Part shown: positions 36,408-47,076 of the stretch, piece by piece
Layout of the letters: every line of letters starts with the position of its first letter
Position numbering within the stretch: position 1 is the stretch's first letter
Assembly: GCF_008364825.1 (NCBI RefSeq)
Contig: NZ_VTTO01000001.1
Location: forward strand, 936,837-1,000,836
DNA from: Azospirillum sp. B21
Lineage (GTDB): Bacteria; Pseudomonadota; Alphaproteobacteria; Azospirillales; Azospirillaceae
Length of the DNA: 64,000 nt
Direction of reading: 5' to 3'
Position numbers and translations under genes: made by a program
The notes under the pieces: generated by a model
The model's database searches: none
What the model saw: only the letters and a program-made list of their open reading frames with translations
What the model was told of the DNA's origin: nothing

Positions 36408-36576
36408 ATGCCCCCACCTAACCTTCCCCGCTATCGGCGGACCTATGGTCCGCCTGCCGCGTCAGCACAAAGAGGAGCTTTGTGCGAGAGCTGGGCGGGG
36501 GAGGGACTGCCGCTGAACGCCGACAAAAATCCAATTCCCTCCCCCGCCCGACAAGGGAGGGTCAGGGTGGGGGCAT
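36408..36576. repeat. Composite palindromic intergenic repeat, copy 6
   Basis: ATGCCCCCACC at the left and GGTGGGGGCAT at the right are inverted. The part from about 36432 to 36500 is the near reverse complement of the inner segment of copy 3, including the hairpin GCGGACC-TAT-GGTCCGC and the sequence GTCAGCACAAAGAGGAGCTT. Confidence 0.8.
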
Positions 36577-36605
36577 CGGTGGCCGATACCAACCCACAGA
36601 AAGCC

Positions 36606-36830
36606 TCAGTGCCGAACCGGCCCCGCCACCCAATGGCTGACGATGGTTTCCGCCTGGGCCGGCGGGATTTCCGGATGGTGGTAGCGGTAGACGGTGACCG
36701 CCGCCTCCAGCGCATAGCGCTCCGGCTGGCCGCAGCGGCACAGACCGGAATAGCAGCGCTGAACCGCATCGCGGCAGGCGATGGCGTCGGCGATCGGCTG
36801 CTCTGCCTCGGAAAAACGGGGATCGGTCAT
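36606..36830 (-). CDS. Small cysteine-containing protein in the fur operon
   Basis: A 74-residue protein with CRDAVQRCYSGLCRCGQPERY, giving four cysteines within 20 residues, then a helical tail rich in His (YRYHHPEIPPAQAETIVSHWV). The Cys cluster could bind metal. Its start overlaps the fur stop in ATGA, so it is translationally coupled to fur and presumably related to metal homeostasis. I do not recognise a named family. Confidence 0.65.
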   Translation of the reverse strand: MTDPRFSEAEQPIADAIACRDAVQRCYSGLCRCGQPERYALEAAVTVYRYHHPEIPPAQAETIVSHWVAGPVRH

Positions 36831-37249
36831 GGACGCTCCTCCTCATCCAGGGGCACGCCGTAAATCTCCAGCCGGTGGCCGACGATCCTGTAGCCGAGCT
36901 CGCGGGCGATGCGCTCCTTCAGCGCCTCCAGCTCCGGGCTGGCGAACTCGATGATACGCCCGGTGCGGGTGTCGATCAGGTGGTGATGGTGGTCGGCCGA
37001 CGCCTCCTCGTACCGCGCACGGCCGTCGCCCAGGTCGACGCGCTCGATCACCTGTGCATCTTCCAGCAGCCGCATGGTGCGGTACACCGTGGCGATGGAA
37101 ATGCGCGGGTCGATCTGCACGGCCCGGCGGTGCACCTCCTCCACATCGGGATGGTCGTCGGCGTCCGACAACACCTGCGAGATGACGCGGCGCTGCCCGG
37201 TCATCTTCAGCCCCTTCTCCATACACAACGCTTCCAGACGCGACGTCAT
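36827..37249 (-). CDS. fur: Fur-family metalloregulator (alphaproteobacterial Fur/Mur type)
   Basis: A 140-residue DNA-binding repressor of metal-responsive genes. The winged helix (EKGLKMTGQRRVISQVLSDADDHPDVEEVHRRA...SIATVYRTMRLLEDAQVI) is followed by the dimerisation and metal domain with ASADHHHHLIDTRTG. The CxxC zinc pair of E. coli Fur is absent, as in Fur/Mur proteins of alphaproteobacteria, which often answer to manganese or iron. ATG at 37249 follows GTG one codon earlier; AGGG lies upstream. It is in operon with the small Cys-rich protein and divergent from sodC. Confidence 0.88.
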   Translation of the reverse strand: MTSRLEALCMEKGLKMTGQRRVISQVLSDADDHPDVEEVHRRAVQIDPRISIATVYRTMRLLEDAQVIERVDLGDGRARYEEASADHHHHLIDTRTGRIIEFASPELEALKERIARELGYRIVGHRLEIYGVPLDEEERP

Positions 37250-37391
37250 CACCCCAACCCTGGTCTTTGCTTCCCGAGACCCCCATCATACTGAAAACCG
37301 TTCGCAATCCCAGAGCGGTTTCGCAGCGACGGAAAGTCGCTGAACCCGCCGGCGCCACCCATGGCCCGGCCAAGATGGAGGACTCACCCGC

Positions 37392-37946
37392 ATGACCCGT
37401 GCCCACCCGCCCCGGATCGGGACGACGCAGGCCCTGCTGATCGCCGGCCTGTCGCTGTTCGCCGCCCCGGCCCTGGCCCAGCAGTCGGCCCCGGCTCCCG
37501 CTCCCGCCGCCCAGGCCGCCGTCGCCGATGCCCAGGGCAAGCCGCTGGGGACCGTCACCTTCACCCGCTTCCCGCACGGCATCCTGGTCCACGGCCAACT
37601 CGAAGGGCTGCCGCCGGGCTGGCACGGCATCCACATCCACGAAAACGGCGCCTGCACGCCCGACTTCAAGGCGGCCGGCGGCCATTTCGCCGCCCAGGGC
37701 TCCAAGCACGGGCTCGAGGCCGAAAAGATGCACTATGGCGAGCTTCCCAACATCTGGGCCAACGAGGCCGGCAAGGCCGGGTTCGAGGCGATCACCCACA
37801 TGGTCACACTGACCGACGCGCCGGACGGCCTGTTCAAGCAGGGCGGGACCTCCATCGTCGTCCATGCCCAGCCCGACGACTATCTCAGCCAGCCCGCCGG
37901 CAACTCGGGCGACCGCATCGCCTGCGGCGTCATCAAGAAGCCGTAA
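37392..37946 (+). CDS. sodC: Periplasmic Cu/Zn superoxide dismutase with altered Zn ligand
   Basis: Converts superoxide to hydrogen peroxide and oxygen in the periplasm. The 184-residue protein has a signal peptide ending PALAQ and an Ala/Pro-rich stretch to about residue 42. Ligand histidines are His81 and His83 (HGIHIHENGAC), bridging His98 (GGHF), His106 and His114; the disulphide Cys88 and the C-terminal IACGVIK with its active-site Arg are present. The usual GDLP aspartate zinc ligand reads GELP here (Glu117). It is divergent from fur, which fits metal and oxidative stress control. Confidence 0.88.
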   Translation: MTRAHPPRIGTTQALLIAGLSLFAAPALAQQSAPAPAPAAQAAVADAQGKPLGTVTFTRFPHGILVHGQLEGLPPGWHGIHIHENGACTPDFKAAGGHFAAQGSKHGLEAEKMHYGELPNIWANEAGKAGFEAITHMVTLTDAPDGLFKQGGTSIVVHAQPDDYLSQPAGNSGDRIACGVIKKP

Positions 37947-38243
37947 GCACCTCCTGACCAGCCCCGGGGCGCGACGATTTGCCGCGGTGCCGCGGCGGGG
38001 ATTCGCGCCCCTCCCCCGCGCATGCTGACCGGCGCACCCCAGCCGCGCGCCGAGTTTGCTTGCCAAATCAAGCCACCGGCCCTATCTGTCCGGGGTCGGA
38101 CGGCGCCCGGCGCCGCGCAGGACTTGCGCGCGCCCGGATCGCCCGCCGCCCGACGGCTCCGCGCCAACCCGCCGCGGAGCGCGCAAGCCCGGCCGCTCCC
38201 TCCTGGCGCGGCCCCCATTTTGGTGACCAGGACCATCGCTTCC

Positions 38244-39779
38244 ATGACCGAATTTTCCGGCCTCGGCCTGATCGAGCCTCTTCTGCGCGCCGTCGCGGAG
38301 GAGGGATACTCCACGGCCACGCCGATCCAGGCCGGCGCCATCCCGCTGCTGCTGGCCGGCCGCGACGTTCTGGGCCTCGCCCAGACCGGCACAGGCAAGA
38401 CCGCAGCCTTCACGCTGCCCATCCTGCAGCGGCTGTTCCAGAACAAGAAGCGCGTGGCCGCCAAGTCGCCGCGCACGCTGATCCTGACCCCGACGCGGGA
38501 ACTGGCGCTGCAGATCGGTGACAGCTTCACCACCTACGGCCGCCATCTGCCGATCCGCCGCACCGTGATCCATGGCGGCGTCGGCCAAAGCCCGCAGGTC
38601 GCCGCCATCGCCCGCGGCGTCGAGGTGCTGATCGCCACCCCCGGCCGCCTGCTCGACCTGATGGCGCAGAACCACGTCAATCTCGGCGCGATCGAGGTGT
38701 TCGTCCTCGACGAAGCCGACCGCATGCTCGACATGGGCTTCATCCGCGACGTGCGGAAGGTGGTCGCGGTGCTGCCGAAGGAACGGCAGACCCTGCTGTT
38801 CTCCGCCACCATGCCCGACGCCGTCGTCGATCTGGCCAACAGCATCCTGACCGATGCCGAACGCATCGAAGTGACGCCGCAATCGACCACGGTGGAGCGC
38901 ATCAACCAGCGCGTCCTGTTCGTGGAGCGCAGCGACAAGCGCCGTCTGCTGGCCGACCTGCTCGAAGATTCGGCGATGGCCCGCACCATCGTCTTCGCCC
39001 GCACCAAGCACGGCGCCGACCGCATCGCCGACCACCTGAAGAAGGCCGGCATCGCCGCCGACGCCATCCATGGCGACAAGTCGCAGTCGGCCCGCGTCCG
39101 CGCGCTGGAAAGCTTCCGCGCGGGCGAGTTGCGGGCGCTGGTGGCGACCGACATCGCCGCCCGCGGCATCGACATCGACGGCATCAGCCACGTCATCAAC
39201 TTCGACCTGCCGAACGAGCCGGAAAGCTACGTCCACCGCATCGGCCGGACCGCCCGCGCCGGCACCGACGGCAGCGCGGTGTCCTTCTGCGACCATGAAG
39301 AGGTCGGCTACCTGAAGGATATCGAGAAGACGATCCGTCAGCCCATCCCGGCCGACACCGACCACCCGTACCACGCGGTCGACGTGGCGCAAATCCACGC
39401 CTCCAGCAAGCCGCCGCCCCGCCCCAAGGCGCCGGGCAGCAACCGCAACCAGAACAACCGCAACCAGCAGCAGGCCCGCCCCAGAAACGCTGGTTCCAAC
39501 GCCGCGCCGAAGCCGGCGGCCCCCGCCAAGGCTGCACAGCCGAAGCCTGTCGCGTCGGCAGCCAAGGTCCCGCAGAAGGCCGGCAAGCCAACCGGCGCAC
39601 CGCGGCCGGACGCCGCCCGCAACGACCAGAACCGGCATGACCGCCGCCCGGCTCCGCATGCCGTTTCGCACGGCAACACCCATGGCAACAACAACCATGG
39701 GGGCGGCAAGCAGGCCCCGCGCGTGGCCGGCACCCCCGGCGGCAACACGCCGATGCGCCGCAAGCCCAGCGCCGCCTGA
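38244..39779 (+). CDS. rhlE: DEAD-box RNA helicase, RhlE-like
   Basis: ATP-dependent RNA unwinding in ribosome assembly and mRNA turnover. The 511-residue protein has the Q motif ([13 protein letters not shown]), motif I AQTGTGKT, motif II DEAD as [10 protein letters not shown], motif III SAT, and motif [12 protein letters not shown]. The C-terminal 130 residues are low-complexity, rich in Pro, Ala, Lys, Asn and Gln, with His-rich repeats ([10 protein letters not shown]), typical of RNA-binding tails. The open frame continues 74 codons upstream from the ATG at 38244; that extension is basic and Pro-rich and I do not include it. The gap 37947-38243 holds no other gene. Confidence 0.92.
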   Translation: MTEFSGLGLIEPLLRAVAEEGYSTATPIQAGAIPLLLAGRDVLGLAQTGTGKTAAFTLPILQRLFQNKKRVAAKSPRTLILTPTRELALQIGDSFTTYGRHLPIRRTVIHGGVGQSPQVAAIARGVEVLIATPGRLLDLMAQNHVNLGAIEVFVLDEADRMLDMGFIRDVRKVVAVLPKERQTLLFSATMPDAVVDLANSILTDAERIEVTPQSTTVERINQRVLFVERSDKRRLLADLLEDSAMARTIVFARTKHGADRIADHLKKAGIAADAIHGDKSQSARVRALESFRAGELRALVATDIAARGIDIDGISHVINFDLPNEPESYVHRIGRTARAGTDGSAVSFCDHEEVGYLKDIEKTIRQPIPADTDHPYHAVDVAQIHASSKPPPRPKAPGSNRNQNNRNQQQARPRNAGSNAAPKPAAPAKAAQPKPVASAAKVPQKAGKPTGAPRPDAARNDQNRHDRRPAPHAVSHGNTHGNNNHGGGKQAPRVAGTPGGNTPMRRKPSAA

Positions 39780-39798
39780 TCCGGACAGCGCCGGCAAG

Positions 39799-39835
39799 GA
39801 AAAAGGCCCCGTCTCTCGCCGAGACGGGGCCTTTT
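39799..39835. terminator. Bidirectional intrinsic terminator after the helicase gene
   Basis: AAAAGGCCCCGTCTC and GAGACGGGGCCTTTT form a perfect 15-base stem with a five-base loop. It can terminate both the helicase gene and the convergent ferritin-like gene. Confidence 0.92.
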
Positions 39836-39954
39836 CCGTTCAGAAACGCAGTCGTCGGCCCTGGGCTTCCACAGCATGCACCTCCCGCGGCTCGCCTGCG
39901 TGATACGCCGGTCACTGCCTGGACGTCGGCCACCGACGGGTTGGCTTGACGCGG

Positions 39955-40776
39955 TCAGGCCTGCGCCGCCAGCTTCCGAGCCTGTCGGTCGATAAACCAC
40001 CAGGCGCCACGCGAGGCCACGCTGCACAGCCGCGTGTGCGGCTTCAGGCCACAGGCCTTGAACACCATGGCGATGGCGCGGTCGACGTGCTTGCGGCGGT
40101 AGCGGCCGAATGCGCGGCGCTTGTAGGCGGCGTTGTAGACCTTGTGCTCGTACGCGGCCTCGGCCGGGGCGTTGGCGGCGTAATAGGCGTAGGCCAGCTC
40201 GTCATCCTCGGACTCGCCGATGCGCGACAGCGCCACCTTTAGGCGCTGGATCTTGTTCAGCCCTTCACGGTCCAGGTACTTCTTGGCGTAGGTGTAGAAG
40301 ATCTTGTAGTGGCGCAGTTCGTCGGCAGCAATGTTGCGGCAGATCTCCTTCAGCACCGGCTCATCGGTCGAGTCGCCGATGGCGGCGTAGTAGGAGCTGG
40401 TGCCAGTCTCCACCATGCAGCGGGCAATCATCTCGCCGGTGCGCGATCCACGGACCGAGGCGTCCAGATCGATCGGCACGCGGTAGCCGGCGCGGAAGCG
40501 CTCTACTGCGGCCCGGAAATCGAAGGTCGGATCGACCAGCTCGGCCCAGCGGCCCAGCGCCTCGCCATGCTGGACCTCCTCGACCGCCCAGCCGCGGGCG
40601 ACCTCCTGGAACTCCGGATCGTCATTGAAGACGTTGCACAGATAGGCCGTGTAGTCGTCGGCGTTGAATTCGACCAGAGCCGCCGCCTTGATCAGAGGGA
40701 CCAGGTCGGGATCCACCCGGCCGGCATCGAAACGGTCCCAGGGAAGCTCATCGATCCGCCAATGCGCACGCGCCAT
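39955..40776 (-). CDS. Ferritin-like diiron protein of unknown role
   Basis: A 273-residue helical protein with two ExxH motifs, EEVQHGE and ADELRHYK, indicating a carboxylate-bridged diiron site as in acyl-carrier-protein desaturases and ferritin-like proteins. LVEFNADDYTAYLCNVFNDDPEF and SSYYAAIGDSTDEPVLKEICRNIAADE fit that helical core. The last 50 residues are basic and include a hydrophobic run. No reductase gene is adjacent. The ATG at 40776 is chosen over a TTG 17 codons earlier. It is distinct from the AurF-like protein at 11.8 kb. Confidence 0.75.
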   Translation of the reverse strand: MARAHWRIDELPWDRFDAGRVDPDLVPLIKAAALVEFNADDYTAYLCNVFNDDPEFQEVARGWAVEEVQHGEALGRWAELVDPTFDFRAAVERFRAGYRVPIDLDASVRGSRTGEMIARCMVETGTSSYYAAIGDSTDEPVLKEICRNIAADELRHYKIFYTYAKKYLDREGLNKIQRLKVALSRIGESEDDELAYAYYAANAPAEAAYEHKVYNAAYKRRAFGRYRRKHVDRAIAMVFKACGLKPHTRLCSVASRGAWWFIDRQARKLAAQA

Positions 40777-40946
40777 GATCCGCTCTGCCGCCTCGTCTTG
40801 GGCCGCCCTGCCGGCGGCCGTGTCCAATATCGGGTAAGGTCTGTTCCCCGCGTCCCCACCAGTGCCGTCGGGGTGCGGCGGGATTTACGGTTCAGGCCTT
40901 CGAATGTAAGTCGTCTTTTTCGCGATGCAACCGAGTCGCAACGGAA

Positions 40947-40976
40947 ACGGGCGGCCTGGAAGCCCAAGCCGCCCGT
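40947..40976 (-). terminator. Hairpin terminator at the end of the atp operon
   Basis: ACGGGCGGC and GCCGCCCGT form a perfect 9-base stem, 60 bases beyond the atpC stop on the minus strand. The following T-run is short, so termination may be partial. Confidence 0.6.
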
Positions 40977-41035
40977 CTGACCGAAGAAATGTATGCCGTC
41001 TGCCCCGGAAAACCCTGGGCCGACGAACTTTCCGC

Positions 41036-41452
41036 TCAGTGAGCGGAGGACTGGCTCAGCGCGTCCAGCTTGGCACGCGCAACGGCCAGCTTGGCCTCCG
41101 CGACGGCACGCTCGGCGTCCGACTTGCTGTCGTCCAGATCTTCGGACAGATCCTTGATCTGCTTCTCGACCGCGGCGCGGTCCAGGTCGGTCAGCGCCAC
41201 CGCTTCCTCGGCCAGCACGGTGCAGCGGGCCTCGGTGACCTCGGCGAAGCCGCCGGCGACGAAGACGCGGTCGACCACGCGGTCGCCCTCATAGACGTCG
41301 ATGACACCCGGACGCACGGTCGAGATCATCGGCGAATGGCCGGCGAGCACGCCGAAATCGCCTTCCGAACCCGGCACCACGACCATGTCCACGGGCTGCG
41401 ACTTCAGCAGCTTTTCCGGCGAGACCAGCTCGAATTCGACTTTATCGGCCAT
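41036..41452 (-). CDS. atpC: ATP synthase F1 epsilon subunit
   Basis: A 138-residue subunit of the F1 stalk that couples and inhibits rotation. The N-terminal beta barrel includes KVEFELVSPEKLL and GVLAGHSPMISTVRPG; the C-terminal helix is SDAERAVAEAKLAVARAKL. AGGAAAC precedes the ATG at 41452. It is the last gene of atpHAGDC and follows atpD by 146 bases, which include a small palindrome. Confidence 0.95.
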   Translation of the reverse strand: MADKVEFELVSPEKLLKSQPVDMVVVPGSEGDFGVLAGHSPMISTVRPGVIDVYEGDRVVDRVFVAGGFAEVTEARCTVLAEEAVALTDLDRAAVEKQIKDLSEDLDDSKSDAERAVAEAKLAVARAKLDALSQSSAH

Positions 41453-41477
41453 GGGTTTCCTGGTGCCTCTTCATAGG

Positions 41478-41511
41478 AACCCCCTCCCCCGCTGACGGGG
41501 GGAGGGGGTGT
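41478..41511. repeat. Minimal palindromic repeat, copy 7 (atpD-atpC gap)
   Basis: AACCCCCTCCCCC-GCTGAC-GGGGGGAGGGGGTG forms a long perfect or near-perfect hairpin. It looks like one terminal hairpin of the composite repeats seen in other gaps. Confidence 0.6.
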
Positions 41512-41598
41512 GCTGATGTCGATTTCCACCCGGCCCTCTCACGCCTCTTCACAAGGGCGATGGGGCCGGGTCGGAATGCCGCAATCCCTGGTGAGGGA

Positions 41599-43086
<1,488 letters not shown>

Positions 43087-43105
43087 CTACGTGCGGATGC
43101 GGCCG

Positions 43106-43993
43106 TTACAGGGCTTCGGCACCGGAGATGATCTCGATCAGCTCCTTGGTGATGTAGGCCTGGCGCGTCCGGTTGTAGGTGATCGTCAGCTTGTTGATCA
43201 TGTCGCCGGCGTTGCGCGTCGCATTGTCCATCGCGGTCATCCGGGCACCCTGCTCGGACGCTGCGCTCTCCAGGAGGGCGCGGTAGATCTGGATGGACAG
43301 ATTGCGCGGCAGCAGTTCGGCGAGGATCTGCTCCTCGTCCGGCTCGAACTCGTACATCGCCTTGGCATCAGCACCGGCGGCCTCGGTGGCCTCGGTGGCG
43401 ACGGCGAAGGGGATGAGCTGCTGAACCGTGACGATCTGGGAGATCGCCGACTTGAACTTGTTGAAGATGACCGAGCAGACGTCGAACTCGCCGGCATCGA
43501 ACATCGCCAGCACCTTCGTCGCCACCATGTCGGCGTCGCTGAAGCCGAGCCGGCGGCGGCCGACATCCTCGTAGCTTTCGACGATCAGGGAGGCGAATTC
43601 GCGCTTCAGCTGGTCGCGGCCCTTGCGGCCGACGGTCAGCAGCTTGACGGTCTTGCCTTCGCTCTGCAGGCGCGTGATCTGGCGCTTGGCCTCACGAACG
43701 ATGGAGCCGTTGAAGGCGCCGCACAGACCGCGGTCGGAGCTGATGACGACCAGCAGATGCACCTTGTCGGCGCCCGTCCCGGTCATCAGCTTCGGGCCGT
43801 TGCCGCTGTCCTGCACGTTGGCGGCCAGGGAGGACAGCATGCGGCCCATGCGCTCCGCGTAGGGACCGCTGGCTTCCGCCTGGTCCTGAGCGCGGCGCAG
43901 CTTGGAAGCCGCAACCATCTTCATGGCCGAGGTGATCTTGCGCGTCGACTGGACGCTCGAGATCCGGTTCTTTAGGTCCTTGAGGTTAGGCAT
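43106..43993 (-). CDS. atpG: ATP synthase F1 gamma subunit
   Basis: Central rotor shaft, 295 residues. The N-terminal helix [21 protein letters not shown] and C-terminal helix [37 protein letters not shown] are the conserved coiled-coil ends that contact beta. DRGLCGAFN is the canonical internal motif. It lies between atpA and atpD as usual. Confidence 0.96.
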   Translation of the reverse strand: MPNLKDLKNRISSVQSTRKITSAMKMVAASKLRRAQDQAEASGPYAERMGRMLSSLAANVQDSGNGPKLMTGTGADKVHLLVVISSDRGLCGAFNGSIVREAKRQITRLQSEGKTVKLLTVGRKGRDQLKREFASLIVESYEDVGRRRLGFSDADMVATKVLAMFDAGEFDVCSVIFNKFKSAISQIVTVQQLIPFAVATEATEAAGADAKAMYEFEPDEEQILAELLPRNLSIQIYRALLESAASEQGARMTAMDNATRNAGDMINKLTITYNRTRQAYITKELIEIISGAEAL

Positions 43994-44048
43994 GCCGGCC
44001 CTTCAATTCCGCTCGAGGTCGTTCCGTGACCGTCTCTACAAGACGGTG

Positions 44049-44068
44049 GGGGGCGGTTTCCCGCCCCC
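44049..44068. promoter_or_regulatory. Hairpin in the atpA-atpG intergenic gap
   Basis: GGGGGCGG-TTTC-CCGCCCCC is a perfect 8-base stem with a four-base loop. There is no T-tract, so an mRNA-stability or processing role between the 3-copy and 1-copy subunit genes is more likely than termination. Confidence 0.5.
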
Positions 44069-44080
44069 GCGCGCGGTCGG

Positions 44081-45610
44081 TCAGGCGAAGACCTTGGCGA
44101 AGCCGTCGAGGAACGCCTTCAGCTTCTCTTCGGTCGCCGAGGTGATCTGCTTGTCGGTGCGGATCGCCGCCAGGATATCGGCGCCCTTGGCGCGGATTTC
44201 CGACAGGAACTTGGCCTCGAAGCGGTTCACGTCCTCGACGCGGATGGCGTCCAGGTAGCCCTTCACGCCGGCGAAGATCGACACGACCTGCTCTTCGACG
44301 GGCAGCGGCTGGAACTGGCCCTGCTTCAGCAGCTCGGTCAGACGGGCGCCGCGGGCCAGCAGGCGCTGGGTCGAGGCGTCGAGGTCCGAGGCGAACTGGG
44401 CGAAGGCAGCCATCTCGCGGTACTGCGCGAGTTCCATCTTGATGGTGCCGGCGACCTGCTTCATCGCCTTGATCTGGGCGGCGGAGCCGACGCGGCTCAC
44501 CGACAGACCGACGTTGATGGCAGGGCGGATGCCCTTATAGAACAGGCCGGTTTCCAGGAAGATCTGACCGTCGGTGATCGAGATCACGTTGGTCGGGATG
44601 TAGGCGGACACGTCGCCGGCCTGGGTCTCGATGACCGGCAGGGCGGTCAGCGAGCCGTTGCCGTGGGCGTCGCCCATCTTGGCGGCGCGCTCCAGCAGGC
44701 GGCTGTGGAGGTAGAACACGTCGCCCGGATAGGCTTCGCGGCCCGGCGGACGGCGGAGCAGCAGCGACATCTGGCGGTAGGCGACGGCCTGCTTGGACAG
44801 ATCGTCGTACACGATCAGGGCGTGCATGCCGTTGTCGCGGAAATACTCGCCCATCGTGCAGCCGGTGTACGGCGCCAGGAACTGCAGCGGAGCCGGCTCC
44901 GACGCGGTGGCGGCGACGACGATGGAGTATTCCATGGCGCCGGCGTCTTCCAGGGTCTTGACGATCTGGGCGACGGTCGAACGCTTCTGGCCGACGGCGA
45001 CGTAGATGCAGTAGAGCTTCTTGCTCTCGTCGTCGCCCTGGTTGATCGGCTTCTGGTTCAGGAAGGTGTCGATGACGACGGCGGTCTTGCCGGTCTGACG
45101 GTCACCGATGATCAGTTCGCGCTGGCCGCGCCCGATCGGAACCAGACTGTCGACGGCCTTCAGGCCGGTCTGCATCGGCTCGTGCACCGACTTGCGCGGG
45201 ATGATGCCGGGGGCCTTCACCTCGACGCGCTTGCGCTCGACGTTGACCAGCGGACCCTTGCCGTCGATCGGGTTGCCCAGGCCGTCGACCACGCGGCCCA
45301 GCAGGCCACGGCCGACCGGAACGTCGACGATGGTGCCGGTGCGCTTGACGGTGTCGCCTTCCTTGATGCCGCGGTCGTCGCCGAAGATCACGATACCGAC
45401 ATTGTCGGTTTCGAGGTTCAGCGCCATGCCCTGCAGGCCACCCGGGAACTCGACCATTTCGCCGGCGCGGACGTTGTCCAGGCCGTGCACGCGGGCGACG
45501 CCGTCACCCACCGACAGGACCTGACCAACCTCGGCGACATCCGCCTCGGTCCCGAAATTCGCGATCTGCTGCTTGAGGATCGCAGAGATTTCTGCGGCGC
45601 GGATATCCAT
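44081..45610 (-). CDS. atpA: ATP synthase F1 alpha subunit
   Basis: Regulatory, nucleotide-binding F1 subunit of 509 residues. Walker A is [28 protein letters not shown] marks the conserved C-domain side and [19 protein letters not shown] the N-terminal helix. Its start overlaps the atpH stop by one base, so the two are coupled. Confidence 0.97.
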   Translation of the reverse strand: MDIRAAEISAILKQQIANFGTEADVAEVGQVLSVGDGVARVHGLDNVRAGEMVEFPGGLQGMALNLETDNVGIVIFGDDRGIKEGDTVKRTGTIVDVPVGRGLLGRVVDGLGNPIDGKGPLVNVERKRVEVKAPGIIPRKSVHEPMQTGLKAVDSLVPIGRGQRELIIGDRQTGKTAVVIDTFLNQKPINQGDDESKKLYCIYVAVGQKRSTVAQIVKTLEDAGAMEYSIVVAATASEPAPLQFLAPYTGCTMGEYFRDNGMHALIVYDDLSKQAVAYRQMSLLLRRPPGREAYPGDVFYLHSRLLERAAKMGDAHGNGSLTALPVIETQAGDVSAYIPTNVISITDGQIFLETGLFYKGIRPAINVGLSVSRVGSAAQIKAMKQVAGTIKMELAQYREMAAFAQFASDLDASTQRLLARGARLTELLKQGQFQPLPVEEQVVSIFAGVKGYLDAIRVEDVNRFEAKFLSEIRAKGADILAAIRTDKQITSATEEKLKAFLDGFAKVFA

Positions 45611-46179
45611 CAGACTGATCCCCCTGAGGCCTTCATGGCGAGTTGCAATTTGTTCAGCTTCGTGCGCACCGAGGTATCGACCATGCGCGAGCCGAACTTA
45701 ACGATCATGCCGCCGATCAACTCCGGATCGACGGAGGTGTTCACCAGCACCTTGGAACCGATGGACGCCTTGAGCGCGTCGATGACGGCGTCGCGCTGGG
45801 CGTCGTTCAGCGGCTGGGCCGTCGTGACCTGCGCCGTGACCTCGCCGCGGCGCCGGGCCAGTTCGGCCAGGAAGCCATCGATCATCCCGTCGATCGAGAA
45901 CAGGCGGCGGTTGGCCGCCACCAGCCCGATGAAGCGCTTGGTCAGATCGGACACGCCGGCGCTGTCCAGGACAGCGGCCATGGCCTTGCCCTGATCGGCG
46001 CGGCTGATGACGGGGCTGCGGACGAGGCGACGGAGGTCAGCGCTCTCGGCCAGGATCTGCTTCAGCGTGGTCAGGTCGCTCGCGACCGTGTCCAACGCCT
46101 GGTTTTCGTCCGCAAGCTCGAACAGCGCGATGGAGTAACGCGCGGCGAGTTCGGATACGCCTGTTCCTTCGGATGCCAC
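45610..46179 (-). CDS. atpH: ATP synthase delta subunit (OSCP)
   Basis: Peripheral stalk subunit joining F1 to Fo (189 residues). [16 protein letters not shown] and the C-terminal domain with [25 protein letters not shown] are conserved. It is first in the F1 operon. No Fo genes (atpB, E, F) are near, matching the split arrangement of Fo and F1 operons in alphaproteobacteria. Confidence 0.95.
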   Translation of the reverse strand: MASEGTGVSELAARYSIALFELADENQALDTVASDLTTLKQILAESADLRRLVRSPVISRADQGKAMAAVLDSAGVSDLTKRFIGLVAANRRLFSIDGMIDGFLAELARRRGEVTAQVTTAQPLNDAQRDAVIDALKASIGSKVLVNTSVDPELIGGMIVKFGSRMVDTSVRTKLNKLQLAMKASGGSV

Positions 46180-46208
46180 CTGATCCCTCGAATTGAGTTC
46201 GGTAGACG

Positions 46209-46237
46209 GTGAATTCGGCGGCCTTATAGGGTGTCAA
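46209..46237 (-). promoter_or_regulatory. Candidate promoter of the atp operon
   Basis: On the minus strand a perfect TTGACA (46237-46232) is followed after 17 bases by ATTCAC, a weak -10, about 30 bases before the atpH ATG. The 383-base gap 46180-46562 also holds the promoter of the divergent small gene; no other element was recognised there. Confidence 0.35.
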
Positions 46238-46562
46238 CCCGAGGCACAAACACCCCGGCCGCGAAAGCGAGCGGTCCAATATCACAGGAATCGCGCCTAC
46301 GCAACGGGGTCTGGACAATTTGACTGCGGCGTTTTGAGCAACTGCGGAATCATTGGTCGCAACTGCGTTCGCCAATGACTCGAGTCGGGCTCGACTGGTC
46401 ATACCGGCTGTGACTTCGATGTGGCCCCAATCTCGGCTTAATTCAAGGTTAACCAATCTGATCCACGGTCGTACCGAACCGCCCAGCCGGCCGATCCGCC
46501 ACCGTTTCCGGTGGTTTCGCCATGCTCGAGGCCGGTCCAGAGAGACCAGGGGCCCTTCCGCC

Positions 46563-46958
46563 ATGACCATCATGCCGACGTCCGATCCTAGTGCCGATGC
46601 CGTTGCCGACACCGTTGCGATCGCCGATGCCGGCACCGGATCCCGGCCGTCGAACGTCATCCAGTTCTGCCGCGCCCGTTTCACTCCGGAAGACCTGGAC
46701 GCCTTCTCCGCGGTCGCCGAACCCAAGCTGAGCCACGGCCATTGGGCCGGCGTGCTGCGCGAGTCGGGCCGCGACCACGATCGCCTGCTGGTGCTTCTGC
46801 CGGAGGTGGATCGCCCCGTCTTCCGCTTCGAACGCGATGCCAAGGGGCGCTACAGCCTGTCCTTCCACGACCGTTCCGGGTGGTACGGCATCGGAGCCGG
46901 CGACAGCGCCGCGGAATGCCTGTCGATCTGGCGCCCGCGTCGCCCGCGGACGCCGTGA
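46563..46958 (+). CDS. Small protein of unknown function next to the atp operon
   Basis: A 131-residue protein starting MTIMPTSDPSADAVADTVAI, acidic and disordered for about 30 residues, then a compact part with FTPEDLDAFSAVAEPKLSHG, LLVLLPEVDRPVFRFERDAKGRYSL and a Trp-rich end. There is no signal or membrane segment. I do not recognise a family. AGGGGC lies ten bases before the ATG. An open frame continues 70 codons upstream but is probably non-coding. Confidence 0.55.
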   Translation: MTIMPTSDPSADAVADTVAIADAGTGSRPSNVIQFCRARFTPEDLDAFSAVAEPKLSHGHWAGVLRESGRDHDRLLVLLPEVDRPVFRFERDAKGRYSLSFHDRSGWYGIGAGDSAAECLSIWRPRRPRTP

Positions 46959-47076
46959 CCGTCGGATGGCCCAGGAAGGGCGGCTTCCAAATTTCACCAT
47001 GTAGAAAAGAGACGTGCGGCATCCCGCCGCATGCGTTCCACTGTCGAACCGGACGACCTGCCGGCGCCATCCCCGC

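Noticed and set aside
38022..38243. N-terminal extension of the RhlE-like helicase
   Set aside because: The 74 extra residues are Arg/Pro/Ala-rich and no family member has such a lead; the ATG at 38244 is followed at once by the Q motif region.
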